In this document: piece by piece, positions 50,822 to 62,249 of the stretch | Position numbering within the stretch: the first letter of the stretch is position 1 | How the letters are laid out: each line of letters opens with the position of its first letter | Assembly (NCBI RefSeq): GCF_963576545.1 | Contig: NC_083639.1 | Location: 26,413,618-26,477,617 of the forward strand | Source: Limanda limanda | Lineage: Eukaryota; Chordata; Actinopteri; Pleuronectiformes; Pleuronectidae | DNA: 64,000 bases | Direction: 5' to 3' | The notes under the pieces: generated by a model | Told to the model about the DNA's origin: nothing | Database searches by the model: none | Seen by the model: the letters and a program-made list of their open reading frames with translations, nothing else | Position numbers and translations under genes: made by a program

Positions 50822-51227
50822 ATTCAAGATTCAAGATTTGTATTGTCAAATGCACAGAGATAACATGAAGCAGTCGCTGGCAGTGAAATACTTGAGTCCC
50901 ATGCTCTCTTTAAGCAATGCTCAAGTAATTACAATCAAAAAAACAAAATAAAATAAAAATAGGAATAGTATAAAATAGAATAAAATAGAATATCAAATAG
51001 AATATCAATTTTTAAATAGAAAATAAAATATATATATATCTAAATATATATCTTTACAGAGGAAGAGAAAAATAAAACAACAATAGTGCAATTTGTGCAG
51101 TAGTGCAAATATTCAAATATGCCAGGGTTGGCTGGTTTGGTGGAGTTATTGCAGTTCAGAGGAGTTTAAAAGTTTTATGGCCTGGGGGATGAAACTGTCA
51201 GTATTACAGTGGATACTGAGTCCCTGG

Positions 51228-52089
51228 TAGGGTTGCAAAATTCCGGGAATATTCAAAGTTGGAAACTTTCCATGGGAATTAACGGGAATTAATGGGAATT
51301 AACGGGAATAAACGGGAATATACGGGAATTAACGGGAATAAACGTGAATAAACGGGAAATGTTGTGGGTAATTTATACTAACTGTATTTACTTTGTCATA
51401 AACAGACATAAATATAAACATTTTGTTGTGTCATAGGCTGATTTGAGCCCTGAGGAAACTTTGGCCACTTGACTATATGCTTCTGCATCGTTGTGTCATT
51501 CTTAACATAGGTCCAGTATTTGCAAATGTACACAGCCTTTCCTTCTACATTGGATGGGGTGAAATGTCTCCACACATGAGATAATGCATGTGGCATTGTT
51601 CTGTAGAATAACATGAGAAAAAAGTTTTTAAAAAAACGCTAATGCTTTGCCAGAGATATAAATAGTTAGCCAAACAATTGGAATCGTCTGTAAACATTTT
51701 TAAAATTGATGGATAAATGAATGGAAATAGGCTAGATGAACAGATGAACAATCCTCAATCAGCATGCTAATATGTTTTCCCAGTAATATCAACAAAACTT
51801 ACCTGACTAGTCCTTCACTCTACAGCAGGCCTCAATAGCCCTGCTGTAGAGTGAAGGATGCTGGGAGTTATCTGCATGCGATGGAAGAATGCACAGTGGA
51901 GGGTTGAAATTCAACGTTCCATACATCTTTAAAATAGAGTTTTGAATGATGTTTTTATTGCTCAGCGTTTAGTTTGCGTATTATTATTTTTTTCAAAATT
52001 CCCAAAATTCCCGAGCTAAACTTCCCATGGAAAGTTTCCGGAAAGTTTCCGGAATTTTACCGGAAACTTTCCACCCCTTTGCAACCCTA
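51228..52089 (-). mobile_element. Non-autonomous hAT transposon with BED zinc-finger remnant, copy 1
   Basis: 862 bp, ends TAGGGTTGCAAA and TTTGCAACCCTA, perfect 8-bp target-site duplication GTCCCTGG at 51220-51227 and 52090-52097. Near the left end a 10-bp unit (GGGAATTAAC and variants) repeats about eight times at 51274-51358, and the right end has GGAAAGTTTCC palindromes; subterminal repeats of this kind are typical hAT transposase-binding DNA. An internal 18-bp perfect inverted repeat lies at 51812-51829 and 51840-51857. Most of the transposase gene is deleted. Confidence 0.93.
51396..51596 (-). pseudogene. BED zinc-finger remnant of hAT transposase, broken
   Basis: From ATG at 51596 the frame reads MPHALSHVWRHFTPSN, then VYICKYWTYVKN and KHIVKWPKFPQG. 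The 57.8-kb copy has CKYCAKTYVK and KHIVKCPKF at the same places. Here the second zinc-ligand Cys is lost with a two-codon deletion and the last Cys is Trp, so the finger cannot form. Only this N-terminal exon remains of the transposase. DNA-end binding is the usual BED role. Confidence 0.85.
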
Positions 52090-52280
52090 GTCCCTGGTGA
52101 CGGATGATCTGACCGAGTGGGAGCATGTCGTGGGCAAGGGGAGTGGGCCAAGCACAGAGCCCTGAGGACCACCAGGATCCTAGCTTCTGGTTTAGACTCT
52201 CTTGTTTTAGATGTGAGACTGGAACCAAGCAGGAGCTGCACCGGTGATGCTGAGGTGGTCCGACAGGCGGTTAATGAGGA

Positions 52281-53255
52281 CGGGTGGGGGGGGATGGCTG
52301 CAGATCGGTGTGGCAGTTTGATCTCACATTCCCTTCGTCCTATTATCCAGTTTATGTAAATAAAACCCGTCTTTCACATTCATTGTTTTCATTCACGTCT
52401 CCTCAGTCACAACAGCAGCGTGTTCAGATGCAGGAATCACTGATATGAGAGCGAAGCTGAAGCCCTCGGGCGTTTCTCTAATGAAGTGGCAAAGTTACAC
52501 AGCAACTACAGATGTTTCAATCACACACTCAGTCAAACCGGCTCCACAGCAGAAACCTGCACACGCTAAGTTTACACTATATTTAGCTAAGATCAGTTCT
52601 ATTATTAATGTTCACCTCACTGAGACGAATTAAACAAAAACTGAACATTAAAACACTTTAGGGACTTGCGACCTACACATGTGGAGCCAGAGTCATTAGT
52701 GATTAGCCTCAGCTGTCAATCATGCCGTTTGACCCCATCGTTATAGCAACAACTAACAAACAAATTCAAACCAAATGTACATGAAATACAATAAGCAAAC
52801 GTTGATGATGAGAGTAAAATGTTTTCACACTCAAGCTTCTTGTCTTTAAACCATTGAGTATCACTGCAGGGCGGACCAGAGGCTAAAGCAGAAACTGTCC
52901 TTCATATAATATAATTGATTTTCATTTGAATACATTATATATTCCTTGGGTTCCTGTCTTTGAAAAATGCTGATTTAATATTGTCATACTTCTCAGCAGC
53001 GAGCAGGCCCGAGGTCTCCGGGAGGAAAGTCTGCATTTACACATCTGAAATGAGAAAAAAATCTCATCGTTCATTCTGCAGCAGATGATGAACATTGGTC
53101 CAACGCCGCCTGATGGAGGCTCGTGTTCATCTGTCTTCGCTGTTGACGTGTTTGTGGCTTTCAACCTCCTGATCCTCCGCAGCGAGGCAGCAACACGTCA
53201 ACACATCCAGCCTGTTCTCCACTTCTCCACCAGGAGAAGTGTGAAATGGCAGGTT
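52281..53255. other. Non-coding stretch with one repeat relic
   Basis: Unique-looking DNA. A short relic at about 52680-52740 (GTGGAGCCAGAGTCATTAGT, CTCAGCTGTCAATCATGCCG) belongs to the ATGGACGA family. No exon recognised. Confidence 0.5.
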
Positions 53256-53428
53256 GTGAGTGTGTGTGTGTGTGTGTGTGTGTCTGTGTGTGTGGGGGCG
53301 GGCTCTGGCCTTTTCCCCTCCTCTCCCACGTCCTCCAGCTCTACCACAGCATTAGCATGCAAACAGCAGCTGCAGCGCTGCACCCCATCGCTCACTTCAA
53401 ACAGCAGTACAACCTCAGCTCCCACACA

Positions 53429-53482
<54 letters not shown>

Positions 53483-53641
53483 CAAACACACAGCTTGCAG
53501 CATCACGCTCTGACCATGTAGTACAGTTCATATATCACAACATTAGAACAAATAGCACTTTGTACATGTCAATGAGATGTATACATTTGGCATTCAACCC
53601 ACGCAGTAAGTGACACACACACACACACACAAACACACACA

Positions 53642-53690
<49 letters not shown>

Positions 53691-53713
53691 CACCCACACA
53701 CACACTCACACAC
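53256..53713. repeat. GT and CA microsatellite cluster
   Basis: (GT)n at 53256-53294, (CA)n at 53423-53480 and imperfect (CA)n at 53612-53713. The opposed GT and CA tracts, about 130 bp apart, could form a stem. Confidence 0.93.
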
Positions 53714-54355
53714 TGATCCTCTGCAGAACCAGTTCAGGATTCTTTCTCGTTTCTTCACTTTTCTTCCCGAAGCACAGACAAGCGGTTTCGGTCGGAGCGT
53801 TTCTCTGGATTAGAACTCGAACATGAGGCGTTGCAGCATAGCAACAGAGCCCAGTGTCTCCGTGCAGCTCCACAGCACCACAGCCTCCACCAGGGCCGGC
53901 CTGCACCTCCTCACACACTCTGACTACACACCGCGGCTACATGGGGAGTCGAAGAAAAATGAATTATGCACCGGTTCATAGCCGAGTGTTTCCAGGAAGT
54001 ATCCCCAGCCTTGTAAGTCTGAAACCACAGTTATCCAGACGTGTCTCTGCAATTCAAGCGAGCCCGAGTGAGAAAATGTCCCGTGAGTGAGTGGACGTGT
54101 TGACGACATATCAAACACATAGACACACACGAATATGTCAGGATGAAGAAGAGGTGTCCTACATGTAGAAGAAGCAGATGAAGATGTCAACTTGGATTTT
54201 CCTGTTGTTGTGAACGCGTCTGACCCAAACAATATCCTGCTGTGTTCCTCAAATGTGAAATGAAAATGTCCAGACCCAATTTGCCGGACATTGTTCAGAG
54301 ATCATGTCTTAAAAAAGCAATTTTCCAACTGATGTTATTTTGTGGGATGTAAACG
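53714..54355. other. Non-coding stretch, no gene assigned
   Basis: Modestly GC-rich with overlapping open frames on both strands (for example 53854-54090 plus). None resembles a known protein or has a convincing acceptor and donor pair. Confidence 0.4.
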
Positions 54356-54894
54356 ATGGACTAAATATAAACATGGACGATGCTTCATCACCTCCTCCCA
54401 CTATCCACCAGTTGAAGCTAAAATATTCAAGATACAAACGTTACCATCTTGCACATTTGGAGCCACAGTCTGTGCAGTGGTGATCGGGGGATTGAGCTGC
54501 GTTATCAAGATATCACAACTGTCAATCATGACTTTTCATCAGTGGTGTATAAAGTACTTGAAAGCCATACTTGAGTAAAAGTACAGATATCTTACCTGAA
54601 AGTGACTTCGGTAAAAGTAAAAGTCACCCGTCAGAAAATGACTTGAGTAAAAGTCTTAAAGTAGCTCATATTAAAAGTACTTAAGTATCAAAAGTATCTG
54701 GTGTTGAAATGTACTTAAGTATCAAAAGTAAAAGTACAAGTACCAAAATTAAAAATGCTAAGTGCTTTTTATAGTAGGCCTATACAGACACAAAACAACC
54801 CAAAATGTTTCTCCTCAAGATTTATCTCAACTGACTCAAAATTATAGCAACAATATGAATACAATGTTTATAATGTATGATTTTACAAATGTAA

Positions 54895-54934
<40 letters not shown>

Positions 54935-55323
54935 GCGCCAACCTCCGCTGCTCAAGTAACGAGCCAGTTTGAGAATGTAAGAAGTAGAAAGTACAGATAT
55001 TGGTGCTCAAATGTAACGAGTAAAAGTAAAAAGTCGTCAGGAAAAGAAGTACTCAAGTAAAGTACAGATATGTGAAAAATCTACTTAAGTACAGTAACAA
55101 AGTATTTCTACTTCGTTACTTCCCACCACTGCTTTTCATCCCATTTTGATCAAATATAACAATGAAAAGACCAAATGTACTGGAAACACTTGAACAAACA
55201 TCAGTGTAGAATGACAGAAACCGCATTTTGTACCATCCACTCATACGAAGAAGGCGGGGTTTATGAACGATACTGCAGCCAGCCACTAGGGGGTGACCGA
55301 GACGCTTTGTGTACAGTCCATGG
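54356..55323. mobile_element. Decayed ATGGACGA-family repeat split by a hAT MITE
   Basis: The left end reads ATGGACTAAATATAAACATG, then GACGATGCTTCATCACCTCC and GAGCCACAGTCTGTGCAGTG. It resumes after the MITE and ends GGCGGGGTTTATGAACGATA, CTAGGGGGTGACCGAGACGC, GTACAGTCCAT. The two outer ends are inverted relative to each other, as in the 39.0-kb copy. The insertion lies at 54540-55131. Confidence 0.75.
54540..55131. mobile_element. hAT MITE of the CAGTGGTGG...AAGTACTTAAGTA family
   Basis: 592 bp, ends CAGTGGTG and CACCACTG, perfect 8-bp target-site duplication CTTTTCAT at 54532-54539 and 55132-55139. The interior has dense AAAAGTACTTAAGTA-type repeats near both ends, a well-known fish hAT MITE pattern. 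A (GA)n microsatellite at 54898-54932 sits inside. No coding capacity. Confidence 0.95.
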
Positions 55324-55904
55324 AGAAAACATTTAACCAGATTAGCTGAGCTGTCTCCCTGACCCTCTTCCTCAATGTCACAGCTCTCCAGTGAGCGCCG
55401 CCATGCTAACAGGATGAGCTGCAGTGATAATGGACCCGTTCAACATGGAGCATCCTGCAGCTTGTAAGATAACCGTGTCTAATCCGCGGACTTGAGGGTG
55501 ACCTCAGGACCGATCTCTGCTCACACACAGATGTTTGTGTGTAATTACAGAGACACAACATTCAGGGCGTCGGTAGGAACGACAACACGGCACAGTCAGT
55601 GTTGATGATGAGTCTCTGTGTTTGCGTGTCTTTATGTCTCAGTGAGCGTGAGTGCGTGTTCCTTTATTGCATTATGACCACATCAGTGTAATTGCTCAGT
55701 GATAATCTTTCAGTTGACTTCACTCTCTGATGTCCCAGAAACAAACAGCCTGTTCTTCATCACTGGTTCTTCATCAACGAACCAGAGCAGGAGATGATCT
55801 TTTACTTCCACCGAGAAGGTCACAATCACAGGATTATGATAAACCTGCTAATCTGATGTCAACAAAATTTGGAGGGCTGGGTTCTGAACATATTTTTTTC
55901 TGAA
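55324..55904. other. Non-coding stretch, no feature seen
   Basis: Unique-looking DNA between the nested repeat and the LINE remnant. No exon or element recognised. Confidence 0.5.
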
Positions 55905-56155
55905 ATCGGGAAGCAGAGGTAGAGAGTCCCGGTCGATCCCTCTCCCTGGCCACACGGTTCAGTTCCCCTATGAGGATCCTGAGGCGTCCCCAGGCCAGAT
56001 GAGATATTCAGTCCCTCAGTGAGAACTGGGTCCGCCCCGGGGGTCTCCTTCCAGTTGCCCTGTGAACCTCCAATGGAAGGCGCCCAGGAGGCATCGTGAC
56101 TAGATGCCTGAACCACCTCCGGCCCTCTTGACATGTGAAGGAGCACGAGATACTT
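55905..56155 (-). pseudogene. Degenerate C-terminal fragment of a non-LTR retrotransposon ORF2
   Basis: The minus strand reads through one frame: RWFRHLVTMPPGRLPLEV, then HRATGRRPPGRTQ, a stop at the DYVS position, HLAWGRLRI and LNRVARERDR. These match the C-terminal RWFGHLVRMPPGRLP...GRRPRGRP...SRLAWERLGIP...VAGERE pattern I recall from fish LINE ORF2 proteins. One stop and several substitutions make it dead. The clade is not determined. Confidence 0.75.
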
Positions 56156-56309
56156 AAACTCCTTCAGTGTTTTATCCCCTGAACGCTTCGGTAAACAGTG
56201 AAGATACGTTCAGCTACACAAACACCTGGACGTCGAGCAAACACAACACAAAGATAACTGACTTTCTTATGAGCACACATGCATGTTTGCTTTTGTGTAT
56301 GTGTGCATG

Positions 56310-56346
56310 TGTGTGACTGTGTGTTTGTGTGTGTGTGTGTGTGTGG
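56310..56346. repeat. (GT)n microsatellite
   Basis: GT dinucleotides with one interruption, followed by a G-rich run. Confidence 0.93.
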
Positions 56347-56489
56347 GGGGAGGGGGGAATGTCTGAATGAAATGTCAGAATGTGACGGGGGTCTCAGCTC
56401 ATGACTCGGATGCAGCTTCTGTAGACCAAACTGTTTCTATAGCAACATGCTCCATTAAAACAGCAGGTGGGTCGTCGTCATTTTAAAAA

Positions 56490-56640
56490 AAGTTTAGTTG
56501 CACTTATATATTTAACTTACCTGTAGCACTTGTAGAAAATTGTCCTAACTTGATTCCTGTTGTTGTGGGTTTCTACCCTCATGGTTGAAACTCATTGTGA
56601 GTCCTTTTGGATAAAAGCGTCAGTGAAATTGTGATGTAAT
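56490..56640 (+). repeat. Short interspersed repeat ending in TTTTGGATAAAAGCGTC
   Basis: CCTCATGGTTGAAACTCATT then GAGTCCTTTTGGATAAAAGC and GTCAGTGAAATTGTGATGTA matches the very common fish repeat end (GTCGCTTTGGATAAAAGCGTCTGCTAAATG). The left boundary is approximate. Confidence 0.7.
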
Positions 56641-57817
56641 AATTTTGATCTAAGACAAAAACACAACTTTTAACACTTCACTTTATTACAACTTAACTCT
56701 GTTGCCCCGAGCACAACAACAACCTGCAACCACACATCTCAAAATCACAAACCACAGTTTTGGTTTCATAAAAACAGGAACACTTTGAAAGACAGAAACT
56801 GGACAAATATAAAATTGTATTATCTACAACATTTTATACATGCAAGTGTATGTAAAAGTGTGTATGTACGCATGCAAAATACTTTAAGTCAAACATCTAC
56901 CATGCAGTCAGCTCACAAAAGCAGCAGATACCAAACAAATCTTTTTCTCTTTCCTCCCTTACTTTATTCACACACGCACACACACACACACACACACACA
57001 CTCCAGAAACACTGTGTGTGTGTGTGTGTGTGTTTGTCAGATGTGACTGTGCCACCTAAATCATGTAGGCGCTGCTGCAGAGTGTCAGATATTGACGCCA
57101 TGGCAACAACACAAAGCCGTGTGGTTACATAAAGATGATCAGAGTTTCAGAGTTAAAAGACAAACTGATCAAAAACACATGAAGACTCACCTGTGGAGCT
57201 GCTGCCCCCAAATCATCGCATCGGATCTGATCAGTCTGAGCTGAAAAAACAGGTGTGAAAGTTGCCTCCCATCATGACCACAGAATCAAACTGAACCCTG
57301 GTTGGGTTTGTTTGCAGCGTGAAAACACTTTTCACTTTTCAAACCAGCGGCAGGAAGTTGAGTCAGCAATAAACAAGTAGAAAAAGAAGAGGAAGCAGCT
57401 GCCAGATTGCTGCAGTGTTTACCTCCACACACGTGATGTTTGAAGTTGGTGACGCTGGTAGTTAAACCATAATGATGATCTCGTGGCAATGTGATCAACT
57501 AAATGAATTGGTTCCTTTATTTTATCTATTTAAACGGAAGGAGTACAACCCGCCCAACTGACAACACGCTGATACACAAAACCAATCAGTGTCAAGCACA
57601 GACAAACTCAGCCAGCGGAGGTGATGACGACAGGAAGTATGTTTGTTAAACTAAATTCTATAACTAATAATTACTATGTGAAACCAAAACCATTGAAACC
57701 GTGAAAACTCCCTCAGACTCCATTCACAACAGAATTCATATCCTATCACCTTGTGTCTAGAATGAATTTGAACTTGATCACATTTACACAGGTGTTCACA
57801 TTGAATCCTACAGAGAT
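56641..57817. other. Non-coding stretch with paired microsatellites
   Basis: (CA)n at about 56972-57001 and (GT)n at 57012-57033 lie 10 bp apart and could form a hairpin. ACGCCATGGCAAC near 57096 is X-box-like. No exon recognised. Confidence 0.55.
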
Positions 57818-57825
57818 ATCATATG

Positions 57826-58637
57826 TAGGGTTGCAAAGGTGCGGAAAGTTTCCGGTAAATTTCCGGAAACTTTCCGGAAACTTTCCATGGGAAGTTTAGC
57901 TCGGGAATTTTGGGAATTTTGAAAAAAAAAAAAAAATACGGAAATTAGTCTGTGAGCAATAAAAACATCATTCAAAACTCTATTTTAAAAATGTTTGGAA
58001 CGTTGAGTTTCAACCCTCCACTGTGCATTCTTCCATCACATGCACCGATAACTCCCAGCATCCTTCACTCTACAGCAGGGCTACTGAGGCCTGCTGTAGA
58101 GTGCAGGACTAGTCAGGTAAGTTTCCATGATATTACTGGGAAAATATATTAGCATGCTGATTGAGGATTGTTCATCTGTTCATCTAGCCTGTTTCCATTC
58201 ATTTTTCCATCAAATCTCTGGCATTGCAGTAGCGTTTTTTTACAAACTTTTTTCTCATCTTATTCTACAGAACAATGTCACGTGCACTATCTCATGTGTG
58301 GAGACATTTCACCCCATCCAATGTAGAAGGAAAGGCTGTGTACATTTGCAAATACTGTGCAAAGACCTATGTTAAGAATGACACAACGATGCAGAAGCAT
58401 ATAGTCAAGTGCCCAAAGTTTCCTCAGGGCTCAAATCAGCCTATGAAAAAACAAAATGTTTATATTTATGTCTGTATATACAGTTAGTATAAATTACCCA
58501 CAACATTTCCAGTTTATTCCAGTTTATTCCCGTTAATTCCCGTTTATTCCCGTTAATTCCCGTATGTTCCCGTTAATTCCCGTTAATTCCCATGGAAAGT
58601 TTCCAACTTTGAATATTCCCGGAATTTTGCAACCCTA
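57826..58637 (+). mobile_element. Non-autonomous hAT transposon with BED zinc-finger exon, copy 2
   Basis: 812 bp, ends TAGGGTTGCAAA and TTGCAACCCTA, perfect 8-bp target-site duplication ATCATATG at 57818-57825 and 58638-58645. Same family as 51228-52089 but inverted. GGAAACTTTCC palindromes are at the left and eight 10-bp CCGTTAATTC-type units at 58508-58592. The internal inverted repeat (58062-58079 and 58090-58107) has one mismatch. Most of the transposase is missing. Confidence 0.94.
58275..58487 (+). pseudogene. BED zinc-finger exon of hAT transposase (remnant)
   Basis: 71-codon frame. W9 and F12 (VWRHF), C25 and C28 (ICKYC), H42 and C46 (KHIVKC) form the BED-type zinc-binding pattern. 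A good acceptor (CATCTTATTCTACAG) ends three bases before the ATG, so this was the first coding exon behind a 5' intron. The rest of the transposase, including the RNase-H-like catalytic core and hAT dimerisation domain, is absent. All zinc ligands are intact here, unlike the 51.4-kb copy. Confidence 0.85.
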
Positions 58638-58645
58638 ATCATATG

Positions 58646-61600
58646 TTCAGCTCCAGTTTGTGCAGATCTGAAGAACAACAAAGAAGAACAAAGGGATAGA
58701 AGAAGAATAGAAGACGCTGGAGTCCATCAGTGAAGCTTGTTTGCTTGTTGTTTGATGGGCTTGTCTTCGCTACGTCCATGAGTGACTCACCTGATGTAGA
58801 ATGATGATGTCGCTCCGACGCTCCACCGGTTTCTGTTTTTCGACCCAAACGTTCCTCAATCACACGAAATCCCGTCTATGTTTAGCAGAGTTTGTCGGTC
58901 GCTCGCTCACAGATTAAATGTCCTTCAGTGTAATGAGCCGGTGACATAAACAGCGATGGGACTTAATCACCGCTGAGTCTGGGCCGTGACCCAGAAATCA
59001 GACGATACTGTAAAAATCTCTTCAACCAATTACTTCATCGATTCAACGTCCAAAATAACACAAAGAGTTCAGCTGGAGATTCTCCAGATTCTTCACTTAG
59101 TCTGGGGGACGTCAAGGACTCACTGCTGCTACAGCTGCCGCAAACTACAACTTTATAATAATGTGACAGTGACGATTTCTATATTTACTTTATATTATAT
59201 TATATTATATTATACTTTACTCTGACTATGATATCTACATTAATAGCAAGTAGAAACTCCATTCATATTCCTGATACATGTTCAGAACTTGACGTTCTTC
59301 TGAACTCAAACCCAATACGTCCAACAGTTCACTGTCCGAGTTGGATTAATGCTCATTTGGAGTATGACCTCATTCGGGTTAAAAACATATCTCGATCTGG
59401 TTAATATCCGTCTTTATATTATTATATTAAAAGATTGTATTGATGAGCAAATAATTCCTCATCATTATGATGTCATATGATAAGCTGTGATCACTTCTGC
59501 ACATCATGACATCAACATGAAGACAGGAAAGGATGTCATGTACTGAATTAATGCAGCAACATTTGGAACCAGTAAGATTAGAGACAGGATCTACTGGTTA
59601 TTTACATCAACCAATCATTGTTTTCATCATAATATAAATGTTGTCATGATGACTTAATTATGAACATGGCTTATTACAAATAAGCATAAAGTAGAAACAG
59701 TCGGTTTAAATTCAATCAAGCTGCAGCAGACTTTACAAACTCTTAGAAATCAGTTCCCTTAATATTTCAGATTTTGTTTTGATCAGGTTTCATGAACTGT
59801 TCTGTGGGAAATTGGTGGAAATATTATATTTTTTAACACTCAAAAGATGTTTAAGAAAGTCAAAACAAATCCGAATAAAGATCCGTTAGCCTCCATTTAC
59901 AGAATTTCGTGGCTTTGTGTATTCTTACTCACAAACAAACAAATTAAGGGTTAAAAACCTCATGAAGCTCAATTCAAATATATTTTATCCATTCATATTT
60001 CTCTCTCTCCCCCCCCCCATTCTAATCAGCAAAGTGTTTACAATAATCCAATCACATTTTTGCCATGATCTCAATCAGCCAATTATGATGTTGCCATCGA
60101 ACTGTAATTCTGTTCTTTCTGTCAGTTGTCGTGTCAGTGATTCCTCCTCCCCAGTGACCTCCAGCCTCCAGCCTCCAGTGGCCTGGTCGGATTCCACTGG
60201 TCTCAGATCCTCAACATCATCTGATCCAATCAACCAATCAACCATCAGCTGACATCCTCCTGCATTCCCTCTTCTATGACACACAAAAGGTTTTTATAGG
60301 TTTTAACCAACTTACAAAAAACTGTAAATTCTACATTTCCACTGGAACATTTGAATCCTGTTTACCAGAGGATCCATTCAAACACGCTCACCTACTTCCA
60401 GGGAGGCGCTAATGAATAAATATATTACTCTTTCCAAACAGCCCAACTCTTGTTGCTGTGTACCGGCCCTGGGAGCTGGCCTGATTATGCTGTTTGAGTG
60501 TTTACGAGTTACATTTTGCCCAGAAGTCTCTGCAGCCACTCGCTCCTTCAGCGTCTCAGGAGTCCACGACGTCCGGATGGTGATGATGCTGCTTCGTGCC
60601 CCGGAGCTGAAACCGACGCCTCCTGTTCTCTTCTGCCGAACGAGCATTTATCAAAGCTCTGCTCGGAAGATGAAATTTGGTACAAAAATTATTCATCAGT
60701 TTTTCCACTGGGATTCAGCTGCAGCTGTAAAACATATGCACATGAATAAAAATGTGTCCCTCCGATCATCACACGTTTCTTTTCTCTTTCAAATTGATGC
60801 TCTTTCACATTTGAAGAGGAAGGTAATAGTCGGTCGTTGGTGCATTTAAACTATTCCGGAGTTTTTGTTTTCAAATAAAACTGTCGTCATGACCCGTAAG
60901 TTGTGAGTCAAGATAAAAGACCCGGTTTAAAGCCGGTACATTAACATTACCTTTATCTTAAAACCTTAAAACTGAGGAACAAGACGAAATCTTTGGTGCA
61001 GTGGACGACTTTGAAATACCGAGAGCTGCTTCTGTTCACAAAGACAAAGTGTGGCAGCACCATATGTTCCACATGTCGAGGTGTTAGAAGAGGAGCTGCT
61101 CGCCAAGGAGATGAATCCAAAGAGCTTCTTGAAGAGGACGATTTTAAATCTTTTCTTTGCTCTTAAAAATAAAGGCAAAGGTAGATTCGAGTCATCAAAA
61201 CAATAATCGTGCCTGATGTTACAGAGGACACGTCAAAGTCGACAAGTCAGTCTAAAGTTCCTGAAGCTGTTTTTAAGTCATGTGCTGAACTCCTGACAGT
61301 TTCCTGAAATTATCTGGAAGTCCTGCATGTGAGAAGAACCCAGAAAACAGAGTCAGATCCTCCCATTTTCCACAAAACGTTCAGAAAATGGAAGTGAGCC
61401 CATGTGAGAATAAAGACGGAAAGTTCACCGTGTTGACTTGAGCGTTTCTAACACATGACAGAAGCAAAATAGAAAAAAGAAAACAAACAACAAAACTCTT
61501 TTGGCGATGACGGCCTCCTGCTGTGATCTTTAAATGTGAAAGGCAGAGTCTGGAAAAATGTCAATTTCCCGGAGATCATGTCTGAAAACAGTTTAAAATG

Positions 61601-62000
61601 TGTGAGATCTTAAATCACGTAAATCTCTAACTCGAGCCGAAACACCTGTGAAGGCTGAGACAAGCTTCTGTTTACAGGTCTGATTCTGAACACAGCAGAA
61701 CCAGCACATCAGGAAGGAACGTCTCAGAACGGTGGCATCCTGTCATAAAGTCTGATCCTCCGACAGAACGCTTTATTTCCTGTCTCCCGTGGAAACAGTG
61801 AGAGAAAAGAGTTGAACTCAATAAACACAGAAAGTACCCAGGGTTCACTGCTGACTCGGTGACCTTTGTTGACCTTTGGTGAACATGTTGCTGAGTGTGA
61901 TGAAGCGGCTCGATCGATAACGCCCACGGACCCACAAGCTGCCTGAGGTGAGGTTTACTGAGCGCACATCTGCAGGAAGTTAGTCAAGAGTCTGAGAGTA

Positions 62001-62001
<1 letters not shown>
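58646..62001. other. Mostly non-coding stretch with one weak exon candidate
   Basis: 58791-58890 minus is moderately CpG-rich and ends in an excellent donor, ACATCAG|GTGAGTCA, with an open frame (VIEERLGRKTETGGASERHH) of unknown family. An ATATT tandem lies at 59190-59215. The frames at 60378-60849 and 60966-61178 match no known protein. Confidence 0.4.
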
Positions 62002-62051
<50 letters not shown>

Positions 62052-62069
62052 CTGTGTGTGTGTGTGTGT
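62002..62069. repeat. (GT)n microsatellite
   Basis: About 68 bp of GT dinucleotides with one GC interruption. Confidence 0.96.
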
Positions 62070-62249
62070 CATTCACTTTCCATTGTGCAGGGGCTCATTC
62101 ACACAAACGTCTACTCCAGCCGGTGAGTCAGGTGAAGCAACAACACAACAATATCATACTGAAGTCCCACTAGTGCCCCCTAGAGGCAGCAGAGCCCATT
62201 ACAGCAGCATTATGAATGTGCACAGATGATTATCACAGGGTTTATTACT

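Larger units (their letters stand above)
50822..52280. repeat. Non-LTR retrotransposon-like repeat interrupted by a hAT insertion
   Basis: The left part (50822-51227) begins GATTCAAGATTCAAGATTTG, TATTGTCAAATGCACAGAGA, and runs to TTTTATGGCCTGGGGGATGA, a block order I recall from a fish non-LTR repeat. It resumes at 52090 with GTCCCTGGTGACGGATGATC, then AAGCACAGAGCCCTGAGGAC. The hAT element at 51228-52089 splits it. Confidence 0.6.

Noticed and set aside
53085..54090. Open frames on both strands as exons
   Set aside because: Overlap with CA/GT tracts, no recognised domain, and no consistent splice sites.
51228..58637. The two inverted hAT copies as ends of a composite transposon
   Set aside because: Each copy has its own, different, perfect 8-bp duplication (GTCCCTGG and ATCATATG), so they inserted independently.
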